Shown: positions 22,501-32,567 of the stretch, piece after piece
Position numbering within the stretch: position 1 is the first letter of the stretch
How the letters are laid out: each line of letters begins with the position of its first letter
Assembly (NCBI GenBank): GCA_005281725.1
Contig: SSBO01000012.1
Span: 22,588,819-22,652,726, forward strand
Direction: 5' to 3'
DNA: 63,908 bases
DNA from: Wuchereria bancrofti
Lineage: Eukaryota; Nematoda; Chromadorea; Rhabditida; Onchocercidae
Position numbers and translations under genes: made by a program
Notes under the pieces: model-generated
What the model saw: the letters and a program-made list of their open reading frames with translations, nothing else
Told to the model about the DNA's origin: nothing
The model's database searches: none

Positions 22501-23119
22501 TTGTTTAAATTTCGATAAATTTACTATTACTTTATGATCTTCTAAGTTAATAGATAATTAATATTTGCGATTAATTAAAAAATTATTTGATAATAAACAC
22601 ATTTCACCAAATATAATTTTATCATTTGCTTTTTTTTCTGCAATCATAATAACTTTAAATAAAGATATTAGGTGTGAATAATAATAATAATAACGAATAA
22701 AGTAATTAGCTTAAATTTATTTTATCAAAAAAAATTAAAAAATTCAATTGCCTGAAAATATTATTAATAAAATAGTAATAAAATAACTCGAAATGATATT
22801 TGTAAAATTAGCTATAAATATGTTTAATTAATTATAAAATGTTCAAATTAATTTATAAATTTTACATTATAAAAATTCACTTCAAAAATTTACGCATATA
22901 TTTTACAAAATCTTTCCTTAATTTTTTCAAATTTGCTTAATTTTTTAAAACATAAGCAATGCTAATGATGAGTTAATTTTTTTTTTCTTCTTTTTTTTTG
23001 CAGATCACATGCCGACAAATCAATTGATCGATGATGAAAAATTTTCAGCAACTTTCATTTCCGCCTCTTACACTTCCTTTCCATTCCTAAACGTTCAAAT
23101 TTTTCTCACCTCTCAATAA
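7330..23119 (+). CDS. Gene B: phase-consistent chain for a multi-pass membrane protein (5' end missing)
   Basis: Six candidate exons join without a break in frame: 7330-7549, 7812-7872, 10437-10581, 10859-10941, 16515-16557 and 23004-23119, giving about 190 residues. Hydrophobic segments lie at FWCIPIIFHFFGTALLLL, at IFFLSLATMILF and at ILIAILLFVIALILFITGMY. They are followed by a basic stretch (KKRKRMEIVLKQ) and a polar S/T-rich tail ending IFLTSQ. The first exon (phase 1 exit) was not found. I do not recognise the family. The helix exon at 10437 resembles gene A exon 3 in starting with W, in its helix-then-basic layout and in its phase 1 exit, so a distant relationship is possible. The chain rests on splice sites and phase, not on homology; single links may be wrong. 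Confidence 0.4.
7812..7872 (+). CDS. Gene B candidate exon (hydrophobic segment 2)
   Basis: Acceptor TTTATTGTAG; one leading G completes W. It reads IFFRRIFFLSLATMILFEQL and ends at a phase 0 donor CTT|GTAAAT. If that donor is skipped, the frame stays open to TGA at 7960 with a serine run and more hydrophobic residues, giving an alternative end. Confidence 0.4.
8098..8222. repeat. 25-bp tandem repeat, five copies
   Basis: TACAGTATAG recurs at 8111, 8136, 8161, 8186 and 8211, exactly 25 bases apart, each followed by a variable TTCCACTGTAACATC-type segment. The word CATCTACAGTATAG appears once more at about 17026, at the end of another array. Confidence 0.85.
9289..9343 (+). CDS. Orphan exon candidate
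   Basis: Flanked by ATTTACAG and the donor AT|GTACGT. It reads ASNAPTNIPVTEAHSLT, a threonine- and proline-rich stretch typical of an extracellular stalk. Entry phase fits gene A exon 3, but the exit phase does not fit 10437, where a stop would follow at once. Its transcript is unknown. Confidence 0.3.
9476..9565 (+). CDS. Orphan short open frame, possible terminal exon
   Basis: Reads MTQLKDKYQNAQSENVTMLK and on to QANANRWLN-stop. Its balanced residue content is unlike the surrounding low-complexity frames. Possible acceptors are AATTAAAG and AAATATCAG inside it. There is no homology evidence. Confidence 0.2.
   Translation: MTQLKDKYQNAQSENVTMLKQANANRWLN
10437..10581 (+). CDS. Gene B candidate exon (hydrophobic segment 3)
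   Basis: Acceptor AATCTTAG; donor A|GTATAA. It reads W DEILIAILLFVIALILF, then ITGMYMVDRVQHGKDRSFRK, and stays open. A strong membrane helix is followed by a basic cytoplasmic stretch, as in gene A exon 3. It is the best supported exon of gene B because of its composition. Confidence 0.6.
10859..10941 (+). CDS. Gene B candidate exon (basic/serine-rich tail)
   Basis: Acceptor ACGTTTCCAG; two leading bases complete K with the 10437 exon. It reads KRKRMEIVLKQANSSSCNDT then STKSISA and ends at a phase 0 donor GCG|GTTTGT. Confidence 0.5.
10942..12030. other. Gene B intron, first part
   Basis: Mostly AT-rich with a duplicated short stretch AAAATTTCCAGTAAAAAAAC (about 11080-11150) and an ATCAT-type run near 11360-11390. 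No exon seen. Confidence 0.5.
12031..12465. repeat. CAA/CAATAA trinucleotide-type repeat array
   Basis: About 435 bases of AACAACAACAATAACAAC-type sequence, almost free of T on the + strand except as ATA. Its triplet structure keeps several frames open on both strands, producing spurious poly-Val/Leu/Cys and poly-Asn/Thr/Gln frames. Confidence 0.9.
12555..12828. repeat. TG then CA dinucleotide tracts
   Basis: A TGTGTATGTG-type tract (12563-12600) is followed 150 bases later by an ACACACAC-type tract (12750-12820). The two are complementary and could pair with each other across the intervening sequence. Confidence 0.85.
12829..12933 (+). CDS. Gene B alternative tail exon candidate
   Basis: Acceptor ATATATAG and donor C|GTAAGC. 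It reads FKGKEAQGLTSTSVRCHFSA and NIFNSNNFDDYFFT. Entry phase fits the exit of 10437-10581 and its own exit fits 23004, so it could replace 10859 and 16515. The acceptor lies in a TA repeat, which lowers confidence. Confidence 0.3.
12934..14794. other. Gene B intron, middle part
   Basis: AT-rich intron. It contains two palindromes at 13502-13518 and 13535-13566, a loose repeat of TTTAACTATTCAGATCGAATCA-like units at about 14075-14200 (3-4 copies), a CT-rich run at 14605-14645, and an open frame on the minus strand at 14256-14471 of unknown meaning. Confidence 0.5.
14795..16165. repeat. Minisatellite of ~19-21 bp units with higher-order structure
   Basis: About 1.4 kb of units such as TATCACGATTACTTCATATG and TATCACGATTAATTTTCATG. 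A larger block starting TTTTCATATGTTCATATGTC recurs at about 15134, 15495 and 15691 with the same following order of variants, so whole groups of units were duplicated. Several long open frames across it are products of the repeat. Confidence 0.9.
16515..16557 (+). CDS. Gene B candidate short exon
   Basis: Acceptor TTTTTCTACAG; entry phase 0 fits the 10941 donor. It reads YSESLSPLKYADIR plus one base and ends at CGCG|GTGTTA. Without splicing the frame continues GVILHVS-stop. The end of this exon and its donor are the first unit of the array that follows. Confidence 0.45.
16549..17010. repeat. 45-50 bp tandem array with CCGCGG, ten copies
   Basis: CCGCGGT recurs at 16553, 16598, 16647, 16697, 16745, 16795, 16840, 16890, 16940 and 16990, each followed by GTTATCCTTCATGTTTCATA or a close variant. 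The first unit overlaps the end of the 16515 exon and its GTGTTA donor. Regular GC-only hexamers are conspicuous in DNA this rich in A and T. Confidence 0.9.
17490..17830. repeat. TTATTA-type trinucleotide array
   Basis: About 340 bases of TTATTATTATTG-like sequence with scattered C. Open frames across it are low-complexity. Confidence 0.85.
17831..19617. other. Gene B intron, AT-rich
   Basis: No ordered repeat. A patch at about 18090-18180 is less AT-rich and reads KLTFDGSATKK-stop after a CAACAG acceptor-like site; this is too short to call. Confidence 0.4.
19618..20262. repeat. CAT/ATC trinucleotide array with higher-order units
   Basis: About 640 bases of CATCATCATTATCATC-type repeats. 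A longer unit containing CATGATCAACCATCATC and CTGTCTTCACCACCACTATC recurs at least three times, so the array grew by duplication of larger blocks. The His/Ser and Asp/Met frames here are artefacts. Confidence 0.9.
20378..20493 (+). CDS. Orphan coding-like patch, possible terminal exon
   Basis: After AACAGTTAG the frame reads HSSCASPQYSNYPSAKIDKF and on to STSQDEHSIQ and a stop at about 20491. Its composition is richer than its surroundings. It would fit a phase 0 donor such as 10941. The acceptor is poor and there is no homology evidence. Confidence 0.2.
20494..23003. other. Gene B last intron
   Basis: AT-rich with many A and T tracts. A short AACTTAAAA repeat lies at about 21890-21935. Nothing else seen. 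Confidence 0.5.
23004..23119 (+). CDS. Gene B candidate terminal exon with overlapping poly(A) signal
   Basis: A strong acceptor (TTTTTTTTTGCAG) leads into two bases that complete a codon, then HMPTNQLIDDEKFSATFISA and on to IFLTSQ-TAA. The stop lies inside AATAAA (23115-23120), implying a 3' UTR of only a few bases if that signal is used. An ATG at 23009 also allows it to be a separate short first exon. Confidence 0.45.
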
Positions 23120-26100
23120 AATGCCTTTTTTTTTTTTTTATCTTTATGATGACGGAAATTGGCTCATTAAGAAGTTGTAGCCAAGTGGAATATTTTTCCT
23201 TATTTGACAAATTGGCGGAAATTGTTGGAGAGCAAAAAAGAAAAAAAAAAAGTGCACTGATGTAAAAGTTTAATGTTAAATAAATTGATTTTACAACATT
23301 TTTGAAATATGACAAAAATTCGAATCGAAACTAAGGAATGACTCAATAAGAAGCAAAATTATTCTGGAACGAAAATAAGTAAATTTGCGCCTAAAGGATT
23401 GGACTGCTGCTAATTGATCGACTTGTTGTATGTCGATTAGCAACTAATTGTGTCATTTGTTGAAATCTTGACATTTTGCGCAATTTGAAATTGAATTGTG
23501 AAATTGTAATTTATGCAACCTATTTTTTATGATGACTGGAAATTTTAATTTTTGAATAAATGAATAACTAAAATTTAATTGGTGACAACCGGCAAAAATA
23601 ATATCAATACTTTGTGGCAAATTCAAATTTCGAATTATTGCAATTTACATCAGATTATTTAATTTTTTATTCAAAAAACTTGGAAATTTCAGGAAAGTAT
23701 GTAACGCTGTTTAGACACTTATCGACATTTAAGGATGAAAATGAAAGAGAGAACGTGATTTACGTGATTTTGATCAGACAAACCGAAAAAGAAGCGTTTC
23801 CGGATTGAAGTAAATCGCATTGTTTTTTTACATTAAAATTTTATTACTATATTTAAATTCAGGTATTACCACTACTACGATGAAATTTTTGTTTTGCAAG
23901 AATTTCTTATTATTTCAAAATTGATCTATTATTTTCTTAAAATTTCATTTTATAACTTTTATCAATGCATTTCAGATTATTATGATGAAAAATATATAAG
24001 TTATTCGATACTGAAACAATAATTAGTAATAGTATTTGTTCTAAGGTTATCATCGATCAGTGGAATTTTATTTATTAACAACCATTTCTTTCTATGTCTA
24101 AAATCAAATTGAAATTTTGCAAATAATTTTCAAATTTAAAGTCAATAGATTTCAAAGTTTGATTTTGCTATTAAATACTGTTGATATCAATTTTAATAAT
24201 TTTAAAAAGTGCATGGTAAGTAGTTATTACAATGGGTATTTAATAGCATTAAATTTATCATTCTTGGCTTTATCAAAATGACAATTTAGATTGGAAAGAT
24301 GTTTTGATTTTATAATCACAGAAATTGATAATTTGGTTGATCGTTTTGATTTTATTTTAAGTCAAATGCATAAAAATTACTCTATTAAATTGGAAGATAT
24401 AAATTAAACTTTAAAAAGCAATAAAAAGTTCCAAAGAATGTTTTCTTTAGTAAGTTTTACTTTTACTGTGATAGAATGCATTGTTGATAATTTAGAGTAT
24501 TCTAATATATTAATAATAAAACTGAACTAGAAATACTAATTACTGCAAAATATTACTTTACTGATAAAATAAATTAGCTTAGGAAGTTAATTTCTATCTG
24601 ATATACTTATCAGATATTCTGAAATGCTAGTTAATTTTCTATAATTGTATTTAAAGTGAATATTTTTATCACTTTTAAAATTATTTTTTCTTGCTATAAA
24701 TTTGAAAATTTTAAATTCAAATTTTATCCTGCTTTTTTTTCTCTCTCCCACTAGGAGCTGTGGTGAATATTTTTTATTATTCAAGTTTTATTATTTAATT
24801 TTCTATTATCGAAAAAATTCCATATTGCTTGTCAAATTTCATTCAATTTATTTTTTTTGATAGCTTATTTACCATATTTGATTTAATATTTGTGCGTTAT
24901 TTGATAAAATATTATGCCTAAACAGAGCATTTTATGCATTTTTCTATTACAGGAAAAGCTAAAATGATTTGTTATTACGTTTATCAGTTTTGCATTATTT
25001 AATAATTTTAAAATTCTCATTGTTATAATTAATTTAAATGTTTTACAATAATTTTTTTATTATTTTAGGTTTACTCCTTTTTACAATTCGGAATCAAATT
25101 CATCTTTCCTTCTTCCTTTCCTTTTTTTTTACCCTTTTCTTTCTCTTCTTTTTCATTTTCTATAACTGTTCCTTCAAAAATGTGTCACATTTTACGTCAA
25201 TATGAATCATTCATTGTTTACATAAATGACGACGACAAAACGACGTATTGCTATGAGCAAAAAAAAAATGTCAAATATAATTATCACTTTAGCCAATGAT
25301 GATGTGAAATATTTTCAGAAAAAAAAAAAAAAAAAAAAACAAAACGAAAGAAAGAAAAGAAATGATTTGGCTCTTATATGTTTTTATTTTATAGCCAATA
25401 CAGACGACAATTACAAAGTATATTTCTGCTAATTACTAATTGATGGTATTGAAATTACTAAAAATTGCTATTACTGTATTTATATTTTTTTTTTTCATAA
25501 AAAAAAAAAATTAGCATTGGCTAAGTGAAAACCTATCACAGGTGACAATAACGAGGCTCAGTTGGTGTACATTATGAGCAACACCGAATCTGAGCAAACA
25601 CCAATATGCTTTCTTTAACATCTCAGGTATTTCTTTTTTTTTTTACATTTATTAATTATTTTATTAATTATTCAACTATTATTACATCAACAATTTTAAT
25701 GTTTGATAATAAATTAATGTATTTTTATTTTTTTTTTTTTTTATTTTTGCATTTTGTTTTTACAATACTAATCTTTGGTATGTTATTTGAAAAGATTTGT
25801 TAAATCAAAAAAAAAAAAAAAAGTTTTTGTTTTTTTCAGAAAAAAAAAAACAATTAAAACATGATCAAATTGAATTCAATGCAATTTTTTTAATAAAAAA
25901 AAAAAAGAAATATTTTTTTTTGCTATTATTTAAAATAACATTAAAATTTAATACTATATCGTTTCTTTTCCTTTTTTTTCTTTCTGTTTTTTTTTCTTTT
26001 TTTGCTTAACAAACGCATTTATTATCAGTGATTAAATGCGAGAAAAAAAATTTTTTTTTAAATCACTGAAAACAAATATTCAGTTATACCGGAATCAGTT

Positions 26101-29100
26101 ATTTGTCACACTCATTTTTAATGCTCAAAAGTGATGTTGTTGGTGTAAAAGAATTCGTTCCTCAATTTTTAGCTTCAAAGGTCTATTCATTATTCATCGA
26201 TCGTTTCAATCCAATTTTTCTTTTCCGTTTTCTTTTGTTTGTTTCTTTCTTTTTTTTTACCAACTTTTTTTTCCTACTTTTAGCAGAACAAAAGAAAAAA
26301 AAAAGAAAAACGAAGTAATTTCAATATATCATCATTGCTAATAAATATATATCACATAGATTCCTAATTTATATTATTAGTATTATTTGAGCATTTCCAT
26401 TTTAGAAATTTACATTTTAAAGTGATAATACTGATGCTTGTAATAAGTGGATTTTAAAAGTTTGATTTGAAAGAAAAAATAATTTTTCAATTCCTCATTT
26501 ATTGTTTTAGTTTATATGCATATATTTGCACCAATTTGATATTTTGTCATAAAATGACTTTAGTTAATTTGATGATTAAGCATGATCAATGGCACTTCAT
26601 TCTAAAAATATATATTTGATTGCTAACTTGACCTTTGCTCTTGAGTAATGAATGCTTAAGCGAATCTAATCTTCTTAATTCATCATTATGTTACAATTAT
26701 TGCTATTATACAATCTTGCATCCTACGATATTAGCCAGAAATATAGATAGACTGAGGAGTGACTAATTGGTTTAAATGAATTTTATGTTTATAAAAAAAT
26801 TGTTTTGCCAACATAGAATGGATGAATTGTTGACTGAATAACTGAATGGATTAGAAGCAATTTGAAATTTGCTCGGTTTTTGTAATTTTTTTTCTAATTT
26901 TTGAACAAAAATGTTAACATATGTTTCGTCTCCTCGTTCTTTTCTTCCTTGCTTTTTTGATTCATTTACTGGAAATTCGAAATATTTGAAATTTAAAATC
27001 ATTTACGTCAAATATATTCAAATATTCAAATAATGCTCATATATACTCAAATGCTCAAATAATGAACCGAAAAGAATTAGAAAGAAGACGAAAATATAGT
27101 GCAAAAATGCTTATTAGATGATAGGTTGTAGGTGTATGGTACATTGGTAGTACCGTAGGGAAAGCCATTGATACGGTATAAAATATAATATATTCACATA
27201 TAAATGTGCAATATAATACATTCATATATATACGGCATAACGTACGGAAAAAATCGGTTACTATAACAGTGATTTACTGTAATGCAACAATTACCGTAGT
27301 AAGTGATACTGTATGCCGTTAATGTATGTATGAAGGAAGAATCAACTAATTTTCATATTGATAATAGACTTATAATAGGTTTTAATAGAATATTATGTTT
27401 ATTATTATTTGTAATAAGAAAAAAAGTACGGTAAAACTTGAAATAAGGGAATAAGCGATTATGTAATTACTAAATTTCAAATACTATAGCTATTTCGGAT
27501 TAACAAATAGGATAAATATGATATTTAAACAAACGAAACCTGAAATGCTAATACTCGTTCAATTATTAGTTTAAAAGACTAGAAGTAATGCCAACAGCTT
27601 AGTTTAATGAAAAATGGATAGAGAAACGAGCTCTTATCACTAATAATGATCATTTATCCAATGCATTCAATGTTTTTCTTTCTACCTTATCTTGATAATA
27701 AGTGATTAGTCACTGTGATTGATGAGCAGTTTTGCAAAATGCAATGGAATGCAATAGTCGATTTCAATTATTAAATTGTAACTTTTAAATTCAAAAATAT
27801 AATTCAGAAGTAAAAAACTTTCTTTTTTCTTTGTTTTTTTTTTTTTTTTTGAAGAAAGAGACAACATTTGAAATTATTTTGTGCCTTTTTTTTTAGTGCC
27901 GTTATTATTTTCAATTGATCTGTTAAATTTAAGTATTTTATTCCTCGTTTTAAAAGTTATCATTTATTCTGAATTAATTTCTCATATTTAAATGACTGCA
28001 TACTATTGCTATTAATCCTATGGTACTTTATTCAGATTTCATGTACTTTTTTCTTTAAAATTTCACTTTTAAAGCCCTCTGTTGAAATGAAAAGTATATT
28101 TGAAATTATTTTTTCAAAATTCACTTCAAGCTAGCAAAAATTTCTAGAAGTAATTGAACTTATAGTAGTCAGTCAGTCATAGATTTTTTTCTTTATGCAC
28201 CAAACTATGATATTAAAATTTTTTTTTTCGAGGTGAAAAAGGACAAATATTTTTGTGATTAAATTATTGCTTTTTACAAAGATACAAATGTAGCAATTAT
28301 AGAAGAGTTACGAGGAGATAAGGAACGAAAGAATTTCAGAAATCAAATTTTGAGCGGCATTTAAAGGGAGGAAAAAAAATGAAAAAGCAAATTTATGGTT
28401 GTTAGAATAGAAGTAGAAGAACAATTGAACTTTTTTTTTTTCTTTTTGATTTTAAAAGATAAATCAACAAAGTACAGATCGAATAGACTTGTTCAACAGC
28501 AATGTTCAAGTTCATTACAACTGTATCAGCAAACATTTTTCATCAATTTAAAAATTTCGAAAAAAGAAACAATAATATTTAATCAATCCACAAATTTCAT
28601 GACAAAAAACGAAACGGGGAAAAAAAAAATGAATTGAAGAATTTGCAAATAAAAATATAAATTCAATTAAACAAATATTTCATATTTTGTTAAAATAATG
28701 TTTAATAAAAACAACAAATAAGTGCTTCAGTTTACATTTGAAAAAAAAAAAAATTATTAGCTGATAAAATTTTGCGCTAAAATTCTATAAAAATTGTTAA
28801 ATTAATGTTTAAGTATTTAATTTTAATTAAATATTTACACAATGAATGAATGATATAAACAAATTGTCGTATATATAGATATATTTCTTAGTGGCACAAT
28901 TCTTCCTCAGAAAAAAAAAAAAAAAACTATTCATCTAAATCATTTGTTTTTCTCATTGATTGCTTTGAAGTGCTTGTGACTATTGCTATTCGTTTTTCGT
29001 TTCAAAAATAAAGATTAAATTTTTTTTCTTTCATCTTCTTCGTACTTTTTTTTTTTTCGCTTTATTACATATTTTTTAAATTATTAATGAAATTAACACT

Positions 29101-32100
29101 TTTAATTTTATATTGCTATGAAATTTAACAGTGTAAATTGTATGATTTTTAGGTTTCTTTCTTTTTTTTTTTGTCCTTTTTTTTTGTTTCTCACACTGCC
29201 ATTTATATGAAAAATAATTCAATTTATCTTTTCTTTCATTTCATTAAAATTTTATAATTTTTAAAACTGGAAACTCTTTTTTTCTCCATTATAATTTTAT
29301 CAAACTAAAATAAAATTTAAACGTTATCATGAACAGACTTAGCATATTTTACATGTACACGTTGCGTCAAATTGCAATTTTTAAATTTAAATAAAATTTA
29401 GAAGTTGTAAGATGAATTTGAACTGTGTATTTCGAGAAAGAATGTTGAAATTAAATGAAATTAAACTATGCATTTATTTGAAATGGAAATATTTCGAGAG
29501 AAAACACAAAATAATTGTCATCGACACAAGTTGATACGAATACATTACATTGTTTCTAATCAGTTACTTTTTCACAGTTAATTTCATTTTTCAAAAATTC
29601 ATTTTTAGTTCTAATTTTAAAAATTTTTTTCAATTCACTCTTTATCACATACATTTTCTATTCATTGATTACAATAAATTATTAAATTTTAAAATTATTT
29701 TTGATATATAATGAAGTGTAATAAAAGTAAGTGATATGAGATGGTAAGAAAATTGTTCGAAATTTACTTTTTTCCTTCATTTTTTCCGCCTTCTTCAACA
29801 TTTTTCATTAAAATATTTTACATTTTCCTAACTTTCCTATTTTAATTTTGTGTGAATTTCAAGCTATGAGAAATGTTTCATAAATTTAAAAGTTTGACAA
29901 ATTCACCAAAAAAAAATATACATTTGAACAATTTTACTTTCTTTTCTTTCTTTCAAACCTCAAATTAAGATTACGAAAAGATATTTAATTTTTTTTTAAT
30001 TTCTATTTGAAGTTTATTTTTTTATGAAAAAATTTTAATATTTCAAATTTTAATTGTTTAAACGTTGCAACAAACTATATTTAGGAGTAATGAAAAAATG
30101 ATTTCTAGAAGATACCTTTGTTTCCTTTTCACAACTTGCAACCCTTCGTTTCTTCTTCTTCTTCTTATCATTTTGTTTTAATCATTAGTAATTTATCGAA
30201 CAGTACTAATTAATTTTTAATTAAAAATTGACTAATTAAAAAATGAATCATTTGCTGGTAATTTGAAAAATGTTTAGCCATAATGAAATAATATTAATGA
30301 ATGTTTAATGAGGAGCTCTTAAAATTCTTAATGAGAAATTGTTAATTTGCTTGAATTTTTATCACAGATCTAAAAATCTCTTTGAACTTTTTTGAACATT
30401 CGCTTTAAAAAAATTTTTTCAAAAATATATGGAAATAACCAGAAAATTATTTATTGGCCATGATCGGAATGATCAAAAAAAATTTCATCAAAGATCCAAT
30501 TAATTAATATTGTACTAAAAATATTAAACTAAACTATTTTCAATAAAATATTCGTTTTAAAAAAGTATAAAAGAAAATTTTATCAAATATTTTTATTTTA
30601 AAAGAATTAATTCTTCAATGAATTCGTAAATATGCTTTATAGTAATTACAAAAAAAAAAAACACATTTTACTAATTAAGCTTGGAGTAATCAGTCATATT
30701 TTGTTTACTTTATTAAAAAAGAGAAAAAAAAAACATCCTTATTAGGTTGCTCATTAAATTTTCCTCTTTTACAAATTTTAATTGAACTGAAGAATTAACC
30801 AAAAAAGAAAATAAATGTAAGGTTGTTATTTTACAAACAAATGAAATGTTTACTTTGAAAATAGACTAATTTCGATTTCAGAAGTTTTTATTAAATTTTA
30901 AAAAATTCTGAACCAGTTAATAATATTTCGATATTTGTTTTTTTGTTATTGTTTACAACTAAATAATAGTGGTATAATATATTAGAAACTGAAGTAAACA
31001 TTCGCTTTTCAATTTGTTTCAATTTATTTTCAATGTAAATTATTTTTCAGTTTTGTTTATTTTGGCACTTTTTTTTTTCATTTCAATAAATCGGTATTGT
31101 GCTATAAGCATATGCTTCATTTTAATTTTAAATATTCAATTTTAATTTTGATATATTAAAAGTTTAATTTCATCGTTTTATTTATTTGTTTATTTTTTTA
31201 AAACGAAGAACTTCGTTTTTTCTTTTTTTTTTTCAATTTCCCTTTCATATATATTCGTTCTCTCGCTATAATAGAGAATTTCGCAAAAAAATCTATTGAA
31301 ATTGAAAGGAAAAAAAAAAAATTCACATCGAAATTTATATTCACCATTAATTCTTTTTTTAATTTCTATTTAAATTTTTATTTAAATTATTTAAATTTTC
31401 TGACAATTAATAATCAATAATGAATTTCTATTTGACCATTAATTATTTGAATATTTAGTGAAACTCTATTTCAATTATATTTAATGCAACTATTTCATTG
31501 TTTTCAGATTATCACGATTTAATATTTAAATGAAAAATAACATTTTTTGATAATTTATTTTGCTAAATGTTTTTAAATTCTTTGAAATTTTAATTTCATT
31601 GATTATGTCTGCTTGAATAAATAAAAATTTTTTTATCAAATTTCGATTAGATATGCAATTAAATTAACTTAACATATCTTAGAATTATTTTTTTTACCTT
31701 TGTTAGATTATTTTTTTTGCATGAAAAATTTGTATTAATAAATTATTGCTTCCAACAATTATTTTGATCAATTTAAATTTTTTTTTTTCATTTCTTACGC
31801 ATAATTCTTATTTCATTATGATGAATAATCGGAGTGAAGAAAAAAAAATTTAATCATTTTTTTTTCGCAAATTTAATTTACTAAAATTAAGATCCATTGT
31901 CATATCTAAGGCTAATACATTCAGTTAAATTAACATTTATGCCTGAAATTTGACGATAAGTGAAATTTTGTCGATTTTGAAATTTTTTTTTTTTTCAAAT
32001 GCTGTTAAATTTAACAAATTTCACCACAATGTTATACTGTTACTAAATTTTTCTATAAAATGCTAACATTTCGATTTTTTTTTTAATCTTTTAAAATCAA

Positions 32101-32440
32101 TTTTATTATAAATTTGTTTATAGCTGTTTGTTTATTCATAGTAAAATTTATTTATTTATACATTTTTTTCATTTGTTTATTTTCATCTTTACTTTTTTTT
32201 TTTTTTTTTTTTTAAATAATAACAATAATTGTTTATTTAGTAAGAGCATAAAAAGAAAAAGCATTCTTTCACTATTATTTTTGATCTTATCAATCAATAT
32301 CATTTCATTTATTGCAGTTTTATTTGAAAGTAACATTTAAAATATCATTTAATTACTGGAAAATGTTATTTTAATAGAAATTAAATAATAATATTAAATC
32401 GAATTAATTAATTATTTAACATTAAAAATGATAATTACAG
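23120..32440. other. Gene-poor interval between gene B and dyc-1
   Basis: About 9.3 kb of AT-rich DNA crowded with A and T tracts of 8-20 bases. I found no exon with both splice sites and no ordered tandem array. A patch at 27125-27435 repeats TACGG/CCGTA words in both orientations. This interval presumably holds the dyc-1 promoter and outron. Confidence 0.5.
32431..32440 (+). promoter_or_regulatory. Candidate spliced-leader acceptor of dyc-1
   Basis: ATAATTACAG ends 10 bases before the start codon at 32451. In nematodes such close acceptors commonly receive a spliced leader. It could instead be an ordinary acceptor for an unseen 5' UTR exon. Confidence 0.5.
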
Positions 32441-32450
32441 AACAAATAGA

Positions 32451-32567
32451 ATGCCGGGTAAGAAGAAAAATGGATCATATAATATAATATCAGAGGATCT
32501 CTATGACTGTCGTATTCCGCTCCACAATGAACTTGCTTATCAGCATGGCATTCACTTTGATGCTAAG
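32451..32567 (+). CDS. dyc-1: dyc-1 exon 1 (residues 1-39)
   Basis: Starts [20 protein letters not shown] and continues [19 protein letters not shown]; phase 0 donor AAG|GTTCTT. The start matches the N-terminus expected for NOS1AP proteins. Confidence 0.92.
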
